Counted from the stretch's first letter, positions 21,100-31,185 are shown. The stretch is DNA of 64,000 bases from Brevibacterium sp. S111 (GCF_004745075.1 NZ_RHFH01000002.1:248001-312000), one strand, 5' to 3'. Numbers and translations are program-made. The notes: a model not told the origin generated them from the sequence alone.

Positions 21100-21417
21100 T
21101 CAGATGAATTCGGAGAGCTCATCCTCGAGAGCAGGCTTCGGACGGGCACCGATGATGGTCTTGGCGACTTCACCGTCCTTGAAGACGTACAGAGCGGGGA
21201 TCGAAGTGATTCCGTAGGTGCTCGCCGTCTCGAGATTCTCATCGGTGTTGACCTTGACCACGTTGAGCTTCTCTCCGTGCTCTTCTGCGATCTGGTCGAC
21301 GATGGGGCTGACCATGCGGCACGGACCGCACCAAGGTGCCCAGAAATCGACGAGCACAGGCTTGTCGGATTTCAGTACGGTCTCTTCGAATGTTGCATCA
21401 GTGACTTCTGTCGACAT
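21100..21417 (-). CDS. trxA: Thioredoxin
   Basis: General cytoplasmic disulfide reductase. The 105-residue protein has the classical active site FWAPWCGPCRM and the cis-proline loop ITSIPALYVF. It is reduced by the thioredoxin reductase encoded 104 bp upstream and is followed by a strong terminator. The same trxB-trxA-cwlM order occurs near oriC in Mycobacterium. Confidence 0.97.
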   Translation of the reverse strand: MSTEVTDATFEETVLKSDKPVLVDFWAPWCGPCRMVSPIVDQIAEEHGEKLNVVKVNTDENLETASTYGITSIPALYVFKDGEVAKTIIGARPKPALEDELSEFI

Positions 21418-21521
21418 GGTTGACCTTCCTTCACAACGAGTTTCACTATCGAGAACAGTGGTGCTGGCGGATTCATTCCCGCCTTGGGCGCGGTGCCGCT
21501 CCTGAGCGGGATGCAGCTTGA

Positions 21522-22493
21522 TCAGGAAGCGACGGCGGCCTCAGCCGAAACTGGCACCGCAGCGGCGTCAAGATCAGCGAGGTAGTGCTCTGCGTCGAGT
21601 GCCGCTGAGCAGCCTGAGCCGGCTGCAGTGATGGCCTGACGGTAGACGGAGTCGATGACGTCGCCGGCGGCGAAGACGCCTTCGACCGATGTCTTGGACG
21701 TGCGGCCTTCGACACTGAGATAGCCATCGGGGCGCATGTCGAGCTGGTCGGCGAAGAGGCTGGTGCGCGGGTCGGAGCCGATGGCCACGAACATGCCGGT
21801 CACCGGAAGCTCGGAAGTCTCACCGGTGACAGTATTGCGAATCGTCAGACCCGTGAGGGAATCCTCGCCGTGGACCTCGGCGACTTCGCTGTCGAGAAGG
21901 AACTCGAGCTTCTCATCTGCCTGTGCGCGATCCTGCATCGCCTGCGAAGCACGCAGTTCCTGGCGACGGTGGACCAGCGTGACCTTCGAAGCGAAGCGAG
22001 TGAGGAACGTGGCCTCCTCCAGGGCGGAGTCCCCTCCACCGATGACGGCGATATGCTGATCGCGGAAGAAGAAGCCGTCGCAGGTGGCACACCAGCTGAC
22101 GCCGTGTCCCGACAGCTGCTTCTCATTGGGCAGTCCGAGTTCACGGTAGGCCGAGCCGGTCGAGAGGATCACGGCTTTGGCCGTGTAGCGAGCACCAAGG
22201 GCGGTCTCGATCTCATGAGCTCCGGGGTTGAGCTTGAGGGTCTCGACATCGTCGTAGATGACCTCGGCACCGAATTTCTCAGCCTGCTCGCGCATGCTCT
22301 CCATGAGCTCGGGCCCCTGCACACCGGCGGGGAAACCGGGGAAGTTCTCCACATCGGTGGTGTTCATGAGCTCGCCGCCCGCTGTCACCGAACCTGCGAT
22401 GACGACCGGCGAGAGGTTGGCGCGAGCCGCATAGACGGCGGCGGTGTAGCCGGCCGGACCCGACCCGATGATCACCAGTTGAGTATCAGTCAT
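21522..22493 (-). CDS. trxB: Thioredoxin-disulfide reductase
   Basis: FAD- and NADPH-dependent flavoenzyme that reduces thioredoxin. The FAD-binding motif is VIIGSGPAGYTAAVYAARA at the N-terminus, the redox pair is CATC in SWCATCDGFFF, the NADPH motif is VIGGGDSALEEA, and the C-terminal FAD motif is VFAAGDVIDSVYRQA. Length 323 is normal for the low-molecular-weight class, with a short Ala/Val-rich tail. It precedes trxA with a 104-bp gap. Confidence 0.97.
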   Translation of the reverse strand: MTDTQLVIIGSGPAGYTAAVYAARANLSPVVIAGSVTAGGELMNTTDVENFPGFPAGVQGPELMESMREQAEKFGAEVIYDDVETLKLNPGAHEIETALGARYTAKAVILSTGSAYRELGLPNEKQLSGHGVSWCATCDGFFFRDQHIAVIGGGDSALEEATFLTRFASKVTLVHRRQELRASQAMQDRAQADEKLEFLLDSEVAEVHGEDSLTGLTIRNTVTGETSELPVTGMFVAIGSDPRTSLFADQLDMRPDGYLSVEGRTSKTSVEGVFAAGDVIDSVYRQAITAAGSGCSAALDAEHYLADLDAAAVPVSAEAAVAS

Positions 22494-22654
22494 GTGAAAA
22501 GATCCCTGCTTCTGTTTGCTGTGCCCGACCCGTTATGGCGTGTCGTGCGGAGTGACTATCGTTTCTATAACCGTACGGTGCCGTGGACTATTCCGCACCT
22601 GCTGCCGCAGCTGCCTCGCCGCCCGCGGCACCTGCTGCGGAGAGACCATGTCTG

Positions 22655-25120
22655 TCAGGAGAACTGCACGGAGCTGATCGTGGCCTTGAAACCGCCGTCT
22701 GTCTGCGGCAGATCGGTCACCCACAGAATCAGCTTGTCGGTGGTGACCTTCTCATCGAACTTGACGGTGACTCCGCCATCGGCGTCGAAGACACCTTCGC
22801 CGATGACCTTCGCGTCCGCCGGATCGTCTCCGTCGCGGATCTCGAACTTACCGCCGGAGCTGCCCGACTTGACCTTGACCTTGCTGACGGTCGACTCGTC
22901 TTCGAACTCGAAGAGCAGACCGACTCCCGATTTGAGGTTGCCGAAGCTCGCCGAGTTGTAGCGGTCCGTGTTCCACGAACCCTCGGTGTTCGGAATGACG
23001 TTCTCGGTCTCACTGTCATGTTCCGAACCGTCACCCTCGGGATCGAGTGATTCGACCGACTCGATCTTCGGCGGATCAGCCTTCGGAGTCTCCTTCTTGG
23101 CCTTCTTCGTCGGTTCCTCGCTCGGAGCGGACGACTCAGCCACCGGAGCAGATTCGTCATCACCGGAATTGAAGTTGATGACGACGATGCCGATGATGAT
23201 CGCCGCGACGACGGCGAGACCGAGCACCAACCACAGGAACGGCTTCCGGGTGGCTGCGAGATCGCGATCCTCCGAAGCAGAACCGCCGCCGCTGCCACCG
23301 GCCGCTGCACCGGCGGACCCTGCCCCGGCCCCTCCAGCCCCGGTCGTTCCCGCGACTGCGGCCCCTCCTGCGACTGCAGCTCCACCTGCGACTGCAGCTC
23401 CGGTCGCGGCCGACTTGGTCGAAGGCGTCTTCGACGATGTCGGCTTCGGTGCGGCGGCCGCAGCGGTGGAATCGCTGTGCTGCTGACGCGGCCGTCCTGC
23501 CGCCTTGCGTTCGGCCGGGCGAACGGACGCCGAATCCGCGGTCGGAGAGTTCTCGGTCGGCGGGGCCGCCTCGGTGCTGTGATCGTCATCGGTGTCCGGG
23601 GACAGCCGACGTATCTCCTTCGGCGGTGCCGCGGCATTGGCTTCCTGCTGCCGCGCGGCCGAGCTCGCTTCGAAAGCGGCAAGACGGCGGCGCGCCTCCT
23701 CTTCCTTCGCCTTCGCGATGCGACGTTCCCGCTCGTATTCGCGGCGCTGATGTTCGCGCTGCTGCTCATCGGTTTCGAATATGCCGCCGAGGAACCAGGA
23801 CCCGTCGTCCTCTTCTTCGTCGTTGTCCATGATCACGCGCGTGTCGTTCTCATCGCCCTCGTCCTCGGGGACGATCTCGAGAGCCTGAGTGTCTGGGTCG
23901 GGATCGTCCTCCCGGCTCATGATCGGGGTTGTGAGGTTCTCATCGTATTCGTGAGCGGCGTATTCGGAGTATTCGGAATAGGTCTGCTCCGGCTCCCACT
24001 CCTCCCAGTCCTGGGCAGCGCTGTCGAGCTGCTCCTTGGCGATGGGGAAACTCGAGGCCTCCCTCATCTGCATCCGATCCGCGTAGCGTCCCGTAGTGCG
24101 TCCGACGACGCCCGCGGCCAGACCACGAGTGCCGGGACGAGTGATGCCCACGCGCACAAGAGCGGCCTGCACCTGATCCTCGCTGGCGCTGGCCGCACCT
24201 TCGGGGCCGGGGCCGATGGTCTTCGACCGGGGCGTAGGCAGGCTGGTCGCCTCATCGAAGCTGCGCGGCGAGGTCTCGAACAGCGTCTCGTTCTCAGCCA
24301 CGGGCGCGCGGTTGACGTAGCGCAGCAGCTCCGGATCCCAGGAGTCGATGTAGCCGAGGATCTCGGCGACCGAACCGGGTCCGGGATCCGAACCGGTGAT
24401 GATTCCACTGACGAAGTCGTCGAGCTCATCGGAGACATCGGGGTTGAGTGCCTTGACCCGCGCGATGCGCGCATTCTCCTTCTCCGCAGCAGGCAGGCCG
24501 TCGAAGGCTTCTTCCCCGGGCCAGTAACCGGTCAGAGCCGCGTAGAAGAGCTGGACGAGGGCCAGCGCGTCCCGACGCGAGGCCTTCGTCGGCGTGTAGT
24601 CCGTCTGCTCGACGAGCCCGGTGTCCAGCGCCAATGCCGCATCGATGCCGATGCCGGCGATGATCACCGCACCCTTCGAGGTCAATCCCACGACGCTCGG
24701 GCGCAGGAACATGTGGAACAGTCCCCGCCTGGCCGCCGTCACGAGTGCGGTGCCGATCTCGCCGATCAGTGCGCAGGCGGCGTCGACGGGCAGCGGCGAC
24801 CGCGGGAGGATCTGATTGAACGGCGTCACCGCGATGCGTTTGATGACGATGTAGTCCAGGCCGTTCGAATGCCCGACATCGAGCGTCGGTGCGATGCGCG
24901 GGTCACCGAGGATCGACACGCGCCGAGCCGCCTCGAGGACATCGTTGGACCCGTCGGCATCGGCGACGAGGATGAGCACGGGCTCATCGAGGATCGCGTC
25001 GAGGCCCGTGCACACGGCACCGACCTCGGGCTTATCGGGAAGCCAACGTCGGTCCACAGTCGATACGACATAACGACCGGCCACCACCATGCCGGGTTCG
25101 ATATCGATCAGGACGACCAC
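22655..25120 (-). CDS. Membrane pseudokinase (MurJ partner) with extracytoplasmic C-terminal domain
   Basis: Corresponds to the pseudokinase part that in Mycobacterium tuberculosis is fused to the C-terminus of the MurJ homologue MviN; here it is a separate gene 21 bp after murJ. The N-terminal 280 residues look kinase-like, but the catalytic HRD and DFG motifs are absent (FHMFLRPSVVGLTSKG and IIAGIGIDAAL stand in their place). A long disordered middle follows, with a Glu/Arg coiled-coil-like stretch (QREHQRREYERERRIAKAKE) and an Ala/Gly-rich run. A transmembrane helix lies near residues 626-650, followed by an external discoidin-like beta domain (NTDRYNSASFGN to the end). The start is uncertain: GTG at 25120 is crowded by GGAGG, so initiation may be slightly downstream. 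Confidence 0.85.
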   Translation of the reverse strand: MVVLIDIEPGMVVAGRYVVSTVDRRWLPDKPEVGAVCTGLDAILDEPVLILVADADGSNDVLEAARRVSILGDPRIAPTLDVGHSNGLDYIVIKRIAVTPFNQILPRSPLPVDAACALIGEIGTALVTAARRGLFHMFLRPSVVGLTSKGAVIIAGIGIDAALALDTGLVEQTDYTPTKASRRDALALVQLFYAALTGYWPGEEAFDGLPAAEKENARIARVKALNPDVSDELDDFVSGIITGSDPGPGSVAEILGYIDSWDPELLRYVNRAPVAENETLFETSPRSFDEATSLPTPRSKTIGPGPEGAASASEDQVQAALVRVGITRPGTRGLAAGVVGRTTGRYADRMQMREASSFPIAKEQLDSAAQDWEEWEPEQTYSEYSEYAAHEYDENLTTPIMSREDDPDPDTQALEIVPEDEGDENDTRVIMDNDEEEDDGSWFLGGIFETDEQQREHQRREYERERRIAKAKEEEARRRLAAFEASSAARQQEANAAAPPKEIRRLSPDTDDDHSTEAAPPTENSPTADSASVRPAERKAAGRPRQQHSDSTAAAAAPKPTSSKTPSTKSAATGAAVAGGAAVAGGAAVAGTTGAGGAGAGSAGAAAGGSGGGSASEDRDLAATRKPFLWLVLGLAVVAAIIIGIVVINFNSGDDESAPVAESSAPSEEPTKKAKKETPKADPPKIESVESLDPEGDGSEHDSETENVIPNTEGSWNTDRYNSASFGNLKSGVGLLFEFEDESTVSKVKVKSGSSGGKFEIRDGDDPADAKVIGEGVFDADGGVTVKFDEKVTTDKLILWVTDLPQTDGGFKATISSVQFS

Positions 25121-25141
25121 CTCCGGTGGGGATTCAAGGGC

Positions 25142-26761
25142 TCAGGCTGCTCTTCTTAGTTTTCCAGCTACCACGTCAATAATCGAATGCAACTCTCTGA
25201 CTCTGAGCAAATAACAAGCTCCGATGAAGAAAAGGAGCATGACGGTGCCGACGAGGGCGGTCGTGGCGATCGCCGGCAGGCGACCGGCCAGCGCGAAGTC
25301 CGGGAAGAAGTACAGCAGTCCGAAACCGGCACCTCCGGCGACGATCGCAGCGAGCAGGAACTTCACGTGCGAGGTGAGGATCTCGCGCAGATCGATCGCA
25401 CCGAGGCGCTTCTTCAGGACTGCAAACGAGATGATCATCGCGAACAGGTAGCCCAGACTCATGATGAGACCGATGATCGCCACCGTCACCGACTTCGGGA
25501 AGATCGAAGCCGAGAGCACCGCCAGGGACTGGAAGACGATCTGCGGCAGCTGGATGAGGAACGGGGTCTTCGCATCCCCGTAGGCGTAGAACACGCGCTG
25601 TGCCAGATAGTTCGCGCTGAAGGGAACAAGCCCGAAGACCATCGTGATGATGACCAACCCGATGGCCATGGCCTGCTCGCGACCAGGACCGGCGATGATC
25701 ATCGCCACCGGCGAGGCGAGGACGACGAGGGCGGCGAGAGCGAAGGTATTGACCATCCCGACCATCCGCACACCCATCGAGAAGTCGCCGACGACCGCCT
25801 CGGTGTCGTTTTCGGCGGCGTCCTTGGCCAAAGAGGTGAACAGGGCCGTGGCCAGGGATACTGCGATGAGCGAGTGCGGGAGCATGAACACGAGGTACGC
25901 GTTCGTATAGGCCGTGTTCGAAGCGTTTCCGTCTCCCGGCACCGAGGATCCGGCGGCGACTCGGGAGATGATGAGGAACCCGATCTGACCGACGAGCATC
26001 GCCGCGAACGTCCAGAAGGCGACCTTGCCGGCCGCTCCGAGTCCGACCCCGCGGAAGCCGAAGGTCGGTTTGTACTTGAAGCCGATGCGTTTGAGTGGCC
26101 AGATGAGGATGAGCGCTTGAGCTGCCACGCCGAGGGTGGCGGTGCCGGCGATGAGGGCGATCTTGTCCGGAGTCCAGGTATCCAGCCCGTGCGGGGAGGC
26201 GTTGTTCGTTCCGAAGACGATGATGAAGACCGCGAGGCCGGCGATCGCCACGATGTTGTTGAGCGCGGGCGCCCACATATACGGGCCGAACGAGGACTTC
26301 GCATTGAGGACTTGGCCCAGCAGCGTATAGAGGCCGTAGAAGAACAGCTGCGGCAGGCACCAGTACGCGAAGGCCGTGGCCAGCGCCAGCTGTTCGTGAC
26401 TCCACCCCGAGGAATAGAGCCAGACGAGCAGCGGGGCGGCGACGGTCGCGATGATGGTCACCGCGCCGAGGATGAGGAAGGACAGTGTCAGCAGCCGGTT
26501 CGTGAAGTCCTCGCCGCCGTCCTTCTGTTTCGAGGCACGCACGATCTGCGGGACGAGCACGGCATTGACCACACCGCCGGCCAGCAGCATGTACAGGGTG
26601 TTGGGCACCTTGTTCGCGACGTCGAAGGCGTCGGCCTGGACGAAGGTCACACCGATCGCGGTGGCCAGCATCGAGGCCTTGGCGAAGCCGAGCACCCGCG
26701 AAGTCAGGGTGCCTGCGGTCATGATTGCCGAGGACCGGGCCAGGGATGAGAAGCTGGACAA
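25142..26761 (-). CDS. murJ: Lipid II flippase MurJ
   Basis: MOP-superfamily exporter that flips the peptidoglycan precursor lipid II across the membrane. The 539-residue protein is hydrophobic throughout, with about 14 predicted helices and family features such as the N-terminal SAIMTAGTLTSRVLGFAK, AFDVANKVPNTLYMLLAGG, VPQIVRA and the later AYGDAKTPFLIQL. The TTG start has GAGG at proper spacing and lies three bases after the preceding DUF6049 gene. Unlike the mycobacterial protein it ends shortly after the last helix; the pseudokinase domain is in the next gene. Confidence 0.95.
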   Translation of the reverse strand: MSSFSSLARSSAIMTAGTLTSRVLGFAKASMLATAIGVTFVQADAFDVANKVPNTLYMLLAGGVVNAVLVPQIVRASKQKDGGEDFTNRLLTLSFLILGAVTIIATVAAPLLVWLYSSGWSHEQLALATAFAYWCLPQLFFYGLYTLLGQVLNAKSSFGPYMWAPALNNIVAIAGLAVFIIVFGTNNASPHGLDTWTPDKIALIAGTATLGVAAQALILIWPLKRIGFKYKPTFGFRGVGLGAAGKVAFWTFAAMLVGQIGFLIISRVAAGSSVPGDGNASNTAYTNAYLVFMLPHSLIAVSLATALFTSLAKDAAENDTEAVVGDFSMGVRMVGMVNTFALAALVVLASPVAMIIAGPGREQAMAIGLVIITMVFGLVPFSANYLAQRVFYAYGDAKTPFLIQLPQIVFQSLAVLSASIFPKSVTVAIIGLIMSLGYLFAMIISFAVLKKRLGAIDLREILTSHVKFLLAAIVAGGAGFGLLYFFPDFALAGRLPAIATTALVGTVMLLFFIGACYLLRVRELHSIIDVVAGKLRRAA

Positions 26762-26764
26762 GCG

Positions 26765-29086
26765 CTACCTCTTTTCGGGGTCGTCGGTCTGGGCGCGGGC
26801 CATCGCGTCGGCCAGCTGCTGCTCGGGGATCTTCGGACGCCCGCGCGAGATCGTCTTGATTAAGCCGATCACGAACACCGCGGCCAGGGCCAATCCGGCC
26901 ACGGCCGTGCCGATGTTCTCCCAATCGGCGCGGACCCGCACAAGCAGCGACTCATCCCTGGGCAGGACGGCCCCATCGTCGGTGACCATCTCGATTGTGG
27001 TCGGCACATCGGCATTGGCCAGGCCTTCGACGGGGACGTCGACACGCATCGTCTCCGCAGCCGGAACCTGCACGGTCTCCGTCTCCTGGGTCCGCAGCTG
27101 CGGGGTGGAGGATTTCATTCGGATCCGCAGAGTCGCCTCGGCGGGGGAATCATTGACGATCGTGACGGGAATCGTCGTCTTCACGCCGGTGACGAGGAGG
27201 ACGGACGATCCCTTGCGCAGGTGCAGGCTGTCCATGAGCTTCCGGCTCTGGTCCCGGGCCTTATCCGCGCAGTCGTTCGCCTTCGGATCCAGGGTCCACG
27301 CCGCCGAGGTGCAGCTGAGCAGTTCCCGATCCAAGCGGATGTCCGCGCTCTTCCGGTCGCTGAAGACGCTGTTGAAACCCGTCTGGTTCGATCGGGTCTG
27401 GGCCAGGGACGTCACCGTGGATTTGCGGATGTGCGCAGCGTCGGAATCGGTGCGGAGCAGCCCGCGGGCCTCCGACGGCGAGTCGAGGAGTTCGTCGGCC
27501 CCGGTCGGGGCGATCCACGGCGCGGAGGTGAGTGCCTCGACCGTCTTCTCCCACCCCGCCGAGGCGGCCGTGCGCGGCAGGGGCACCAGGAGGTTGCGCG
27601 CGCGATAGGGGGCCTCGGATTGGATCGCGGCCGATTCGGCGACGAGCTCGGACAGCGCCGAGGCGGGATGTTCGGAAGTGATCGCGGCGGTGCCCATGTC
27701 CGTGAGCTTCGAATCGGTGATCAGCGTATCGATCGTCGATTCCCCATCGTCGGTGATCGTCGTCTGCGAATGCGCATCGTCGTGGATGCCGGTGATCGAC
27801 GGCTGCTGCTCATCACTGAGGATCGCCGTGGAGTTGCCCGACTTCTTCAGCGCCCGCAGTCCGCTCTTCGTCGCGCTGCCGGCCACGGGCCAGGCGATGT
27901 CCGTGCGTGCTTCGGGGAAGACGTCCTTGACGATCGCGCGCTGCTTTTGTGCGAAGGAGCCGAGCCGGTCGATCTTGCTGCCGTGGAGTGAGTGGAGATC
28001 GGGATCGCCGAAGGGCAGGGCGACGACCGTGTGCTTCTCTGCTTTGGAGACGAAGTCCTCGTACCAGGCGTCGAGGCGTTTGCGGCGCTCCTCTTCGGCT
28101 TTGAGTTCGGCGTCGCTGGCTCCGGTGTCCTCGTTCTCAGCGACTCCGACCGGTGGGGTCTGGGTCTGCTCACCGTCCTCGTCGCCGGGCTCCTCGGTCT
28201 GCTCCGAGCCCTCGCCGTCGGCGGGAGGAGGTTCGGCGATCGCGGCTTCGAAGGAGCTGATGACTCTCGGGTCGACGGCGAGTGCGAGTTCCTTGTGGTC
28301 GAGCAGCTTCATGATCGTCGACAGCGAACCGCCGTCTGCGATGGCCTTGTCGAGCTGCTCGGCGGGGATGAGTCCGCCCTCGGAATGTCCGGGCAGAGTG
28401 ACCGGGGCGAGCAGGCTGAGCTTCGTCTGGTCGAACTTCGGCGTCGGATACCACGTCGTGAAGCCGAGCGCGGAGGCGCGCAGTCCGGTGCCGTCGCCGA
28501 GCTGAACGGCGAGACCGCGCGGACCCCAGGAACTCACGGGCGAGGACTTGCTCAGGCCCAGGTCGTCGGCCTCGACGGTGAAGGTGAACTCGGCGGAGGT
28601 GCCGGGATCGACGGTGTCCTCGATCGGCGTGTCGAGGGTGATCCCCGAGTCGCTGTCCGCCTCGGAGCTCTTGTCCTTCTCTGCCTTCTTCCGGGCCTTC
28701 GGTCCATCGTGTTCGAGGTCGGCGACGGTGCGGTGCTCAGACCCTCCCCGCTTCCAGGCGCTGAGCCGGGACTCCGAATCGAGCTTGCGGGTCGACATCT
28801 GCAGACTCAGGGTCGGCTTCTCGATCGCCTTGTCGGTGGGATTCGCGACGATTCCGCGGACCGTGAGCGTACCCTTCTCATCGACCCAGGGTGTGACCTC
28901 GTCGAGGGTGATCGTGGGCTTGTCCGCCTGTGTATCGGTCGTCTGCGCCTCCGTGGTGCCCTGAGTATCGGCTGCTGCCGGGGATGCGGACAGAAGCGGA
29001 AGCGCGAAAACCGGCCCTGCGAGCAGCATGAGCGTGCTCAGCAGGGCGGTGACGAATCGCAGGCGGCGGATGGGAATGGGTTTCAC
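26765..29086 (-). CDS. DUF6049 secreted/membrane-anchored protein
   Basis: Conserved actinobacterial protein of unknown function, always found between the Nudix gene and murJ (M. tuberculosis Rv3909 position). The 773 residues comprise an N-terminal signal segment (RFVTALLSTLMLLAGPVFALPLL), a large extracytoplasmic region with an early Ig-like segment (TITLDEVTPWVDEKGTLTVRG) and an acidic low-complexity insert near residue 290. A second beta-rich segment follows (VPVTIVNDSPAEATLRIRM-like), then a C-terminal transmembrane helix (about residues 735-757) and a short basic tail. The GTG start overlaps the Nudix stop by four bases, and murJ begins three bases later. Context suggests a role in envelope assembly; that is inference. 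Confidence 0.85.
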   Translation of the reverse strand: MKPIPIRRLRFVTALLSTLMLLAGPVFALPLLSASPAAADTQGTTEAQTTDTQADKPTITLDEVTPWVDEKGTLTVRGIVANPTDKAIEKPTLSLQMSTRKLDSESRLSAWKRGGSEHRTVADLEHDGPKARKKAEKDKSSEADSDSGITLDTPIEDTVDPGTSAEFTFTVEADDLGLSKSSPVSSWGPRGLAVQLGDGTGLRASALGFTTWYPTPKFDQTKLSLLAPVTLPGHSEGGLIPAEQLDKAIADGGSLSTIMKLLDHKELALAVDPRVISSFEAAIAEPPPADGEGSEQTEEPGDEDGEQTQTPPVGVAENEDTGASDAELKAEEERRKRLDAWYEDFVSKAEKHTVVALPFGDPDLHSLHGSKIDRLGSFAQKQRAIVKDVFPEARTDIAWPVAGSATKSGLRALKKSGNSTAILSDEQQPSITGIHDDAHSQTTITDDGESTIDTLITDSKLTDMGTAAITSEHPASALSELVAESAAIQSEAPYRARNLLVPLPRTAASAGWEKTVEALTSAPWIAPTGADELLDSPSEARGLLRTDSDAAHIRKSTVTSLAQTRSNQTGFNSVFSDRKSADIRLDRELLSCTSAAWTLDPKANDCADKARDQSRKLMDSLHLRKGSSVLLVTGVKTTIPVTIVNDSPAEATLRIRMKSSTPQLRTQETETVQVPAAETMRVDVPVEGLANADVPTTIEMVTDDGAVLPRDESLLVRVRADWENIGTAVAGLALAAVFVIGLIKTISRGRPKIPEQQLADAMARAQTDDPEKR

Positions 29087-29571
29087 TGCTCCAGTCGGGA
29101 CACCATCGGTCGGGCGGCGGCGACGATGCGGCGCTCATTGGCGAAGGAGAGTCGCGAACGCAGGTCGTTGAAGGGCACCCACGCGGCATCGATCGCTTCT
29201 TGGTCAGGATCATTATCCACTGTCAGGGTCCCCGATCGTGCGCGGAGGAGGAAATGGTGGACGAGTTTGTGGATCCGGATCCCGGTCACGGTGAACCAGT
29301 AGTCGACGGTGCCCAGCGGGCAGATGATCTGTCCCGCGATCCCGGTCTCCTCCTCCACCTCACGGCGGGCTGCCTCGGCGGGAGTCTCCGTGCCTTCGAG
29401 ATGGCCCTTGGGCAGGCACCATTCGATCCGGCCGGCCCGGTTGATGCGCGCGATGACGGCCACGGTCAGCTTCGGATGAGAGAAGTCGACGACGATGCCA
29501 CCGGCGGAGATCTCCTCCACCGTGGTGCGGCGGGACGCCCGGGGTCCCGGCTTGGGCATCGGTGTGGTCAT
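29083..29571 (-). CDS. Nudix hydrolase (MutT-like)
   Basis: Small pyrophosphohydrolase. The Nudix box is complete (GHLEGTETPAEAARREVEEE followed by TG), giving the GX5EX7REUXEEXGU pattern with its metal-binding glutamates. It corresponds by position to MutT4 (Rv3908) of Mycobacterium; substrate unknown from sequence. The 162-residue protein heads the leftward Nudix-DUF6049-murJ-pseudokinase unit and overlaps the next gene by GTGA. It is divergent from the CCA-adding enzyme gene. Confidence 0.92.
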   Translation of the reverse strand: MTTPMPKPGPRASRRTTVEEISAGGIVVDFSHPKLTVAVIARINRAGRIEWCLPKGHLEGTETPAEAARREVEEETGIAGQIICPLGTVDYWFTVTGIRIHKLVHHFLLRARSGTLTVDNDPDQEAIDAAWVPFNDLRSRLSFANERRIVAAARPMVSRLEQ

Positions 29572-29709
29572 TCTCCTACCTTAGTAGGCGAATCTTGGAA
29601 GTTCCGTGTCACCGGCTCCCGGTAGGCTTATGGGGATCGGAACTTCCGCCTGTGGCCGGGCGGCATGTCTGAGCCGGCAAGAGCAGAAATCTGGAAGAGA
29701 AGGAGCTCG

Positions 29710-31185
29710 GTGGACCCGCAGACCGCGCACGCCCGACTGCACGACAAGCTCGATGAGCTCGAACACATCCTCGGCCCGCTGGGTCAGAGGTTCTCCGCGG
29801 CCGGTTTCGAACTCGCCCTCGTCGGCGGGTCCGTCCGTGACGCGCTGCTCGGCCGTCCGATGCCCGACCTCGACTTCACGACCGATGCGCATCCCGATGA
29901 CATCCTCGGGCTCATCGCCGACTGGGTCGACACGCACTGGGACATCGGTCGGGAATTCGGCACCATCGGAGCCGTGAAGTCCGGTGTGCAGATCGAGATC
30001 ACGACCTACCGCGCCGAAGCCTATGAGTCCGATTCGCGCAAACCGACCGTGCGCTTCGGCACGGACCTCGACGCCGACCTCGTCCGCCGCGACTTCACCA
30101 TCGGGGCGATGGCGATCCGCCTGCCGTCGAAGACCTTCGTCGATCCGCACCAGGGCTTCGACGATCTCATCGCTGGGCGCATCCGCACTCCCGGCGCGCC
30201 CGCGGACTCCTTCTCCGATGATCCGCTGCGGATGATGCGCGCGGCGCGATTCACCTCTCAACTCGGGCTCGACCCTGTTTCCGAGGTGGAGCTGGCGATG
30301 ACCGAGATGGCCGAACGCATCGACATCATCTCCGCCGAACGCATCCAGGTCGAACTCGTCAAACTCATGACCGGCATCGATCCGGCCGCCGGCATCGACC
30401 TGCTTGTGCGCACCGGCCTCGCCGACCACGTCCTGCCCGAGGTGGCGGGACTGCAGCTCGAGACCGACGAGCACCACCGGCACAAGGACGTCTACCAGCA
30501 TTCGCTGACCGTGCTGCGTCAGGCCATCGAACTCGAAGAACGCTATGCCGCGGCCCAGGCGGAAGCCGGCATGGCCGATGATGATCCGCAGCGTCTCAGA
30601 GTCCCGGACTTCGTCGTCCGCTTCGCCGCGCTCATGCACGATGTCGGCAAACCGGCCACGCGCCGCTTCCAGCCCGGAGGCGCTGTGACCTTCTACCACC
30701 ATGATGCGGTGGGAGCGAAGCTCACGGCCAAGCGGATGAAGGCGCTGCGCTTCGACAAGGACACGACGAAGGCGGTCGGCCGCCTCGTCGAACTGCATCT
30801 GCGGTTCTACGGCTACGGGGATGCCGGCTGGACGGATTCGGCGGTGCGCCGCTACGTCACCGACGCCGGTCCCATGCTCTCCCGTCTGCACATCCTCACC
30901 CGTGCCGACGTCACCACCCGCAACAAGCGCAAAGCCGACCGGTTGGCTTTCGCCTATGACGATCTCGAGAAGCGCATCGACGTCCTCGCCAAGCAGGAGG
31001 AACTCGCGTCGATCCGTCCCGACCTCGACGGCCGGCAGATCATGGAGATCCTCGACATCGAACCATCGCCGCTGGTGGGCCGCGCGTACAAGCATCTGCT
31101 CGAGCTGCGGATGGAGCACGGACCACTCGGGCCCGAGCGCGCCGAGGCGGAGCTGCGCACATGGTGGGAAGACCACGGTCAGTGA
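29710..31185 (+). CDS. pcnA: CCA tRNA nucleotidyltransferase
   Basis: Adds or repairs the 3' CCA end of tRNAs. The class II nucleotidyltransferase signature is ALVGGSVRDALLGR followed by DLDFTTDA with the two catalytic Asp. Next is the RRDFTIGAMA motif, RMMRAARFTSQLG, and a C-terminal HD domain (FAALMHDVGKPATR). I chose GTG at 29710 (MDPQTAHARL) because AAGGAG is correctly spaced; an ATG at 29665 would add 15 residues. The name pcnA is the customary label at this actinobacterial locus, although the motif order fits CCA addition rather than poly(A) polymerase. Confidence 0.94.
   Translation: MDPQTAHARLHDKLDELEHILGPLGQRFSAAGFELALVGGSVRDALLGRPMPDLDFTTDAHPDDILGLIADWVDTHWDIGREFGTIGAVKSGVQIEITTYRAEAYESDSRKPTVRFGTDLDADLVRRDFTIGAMAIRLPSKTFVDPHQGFDDLIAGRIRTPGAPADSFSDDPLRMMRAARFTSQLGLDPVSEVELAMTEMAERIDIISAERIQVELVKLMTGIDPAAGIDLLVRTGLADHVLPEVAGLQLETDEHHRHKDVYQHSLTVLRQAIELEERYAAAQAEAGMADDDPQRLRVPDFVVRFAALMHDVGKPATRRFQPGGAVTFYHHDAVGAKLTAKRMKALRFDKDTTKAVGRLVELHLRFYGYGDAGWTDSAVRRYVTDAGPMLSRLHILTRADVTTRNKRKADRLAFAYDDLEKRIDVLAKQEELASIRPDLDGRQIMEILDIEPSPLVGRAYKHLLELRMEHGPLGPERAEAELRTWWEDHGQ

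Noticed and set aside
25176-26924. Second long minus-strand frame over murJ
   Set aside because: Arg/Ala/Gly-rich translation in the wrong codon phase; the murJ frame contains the membrane helices.
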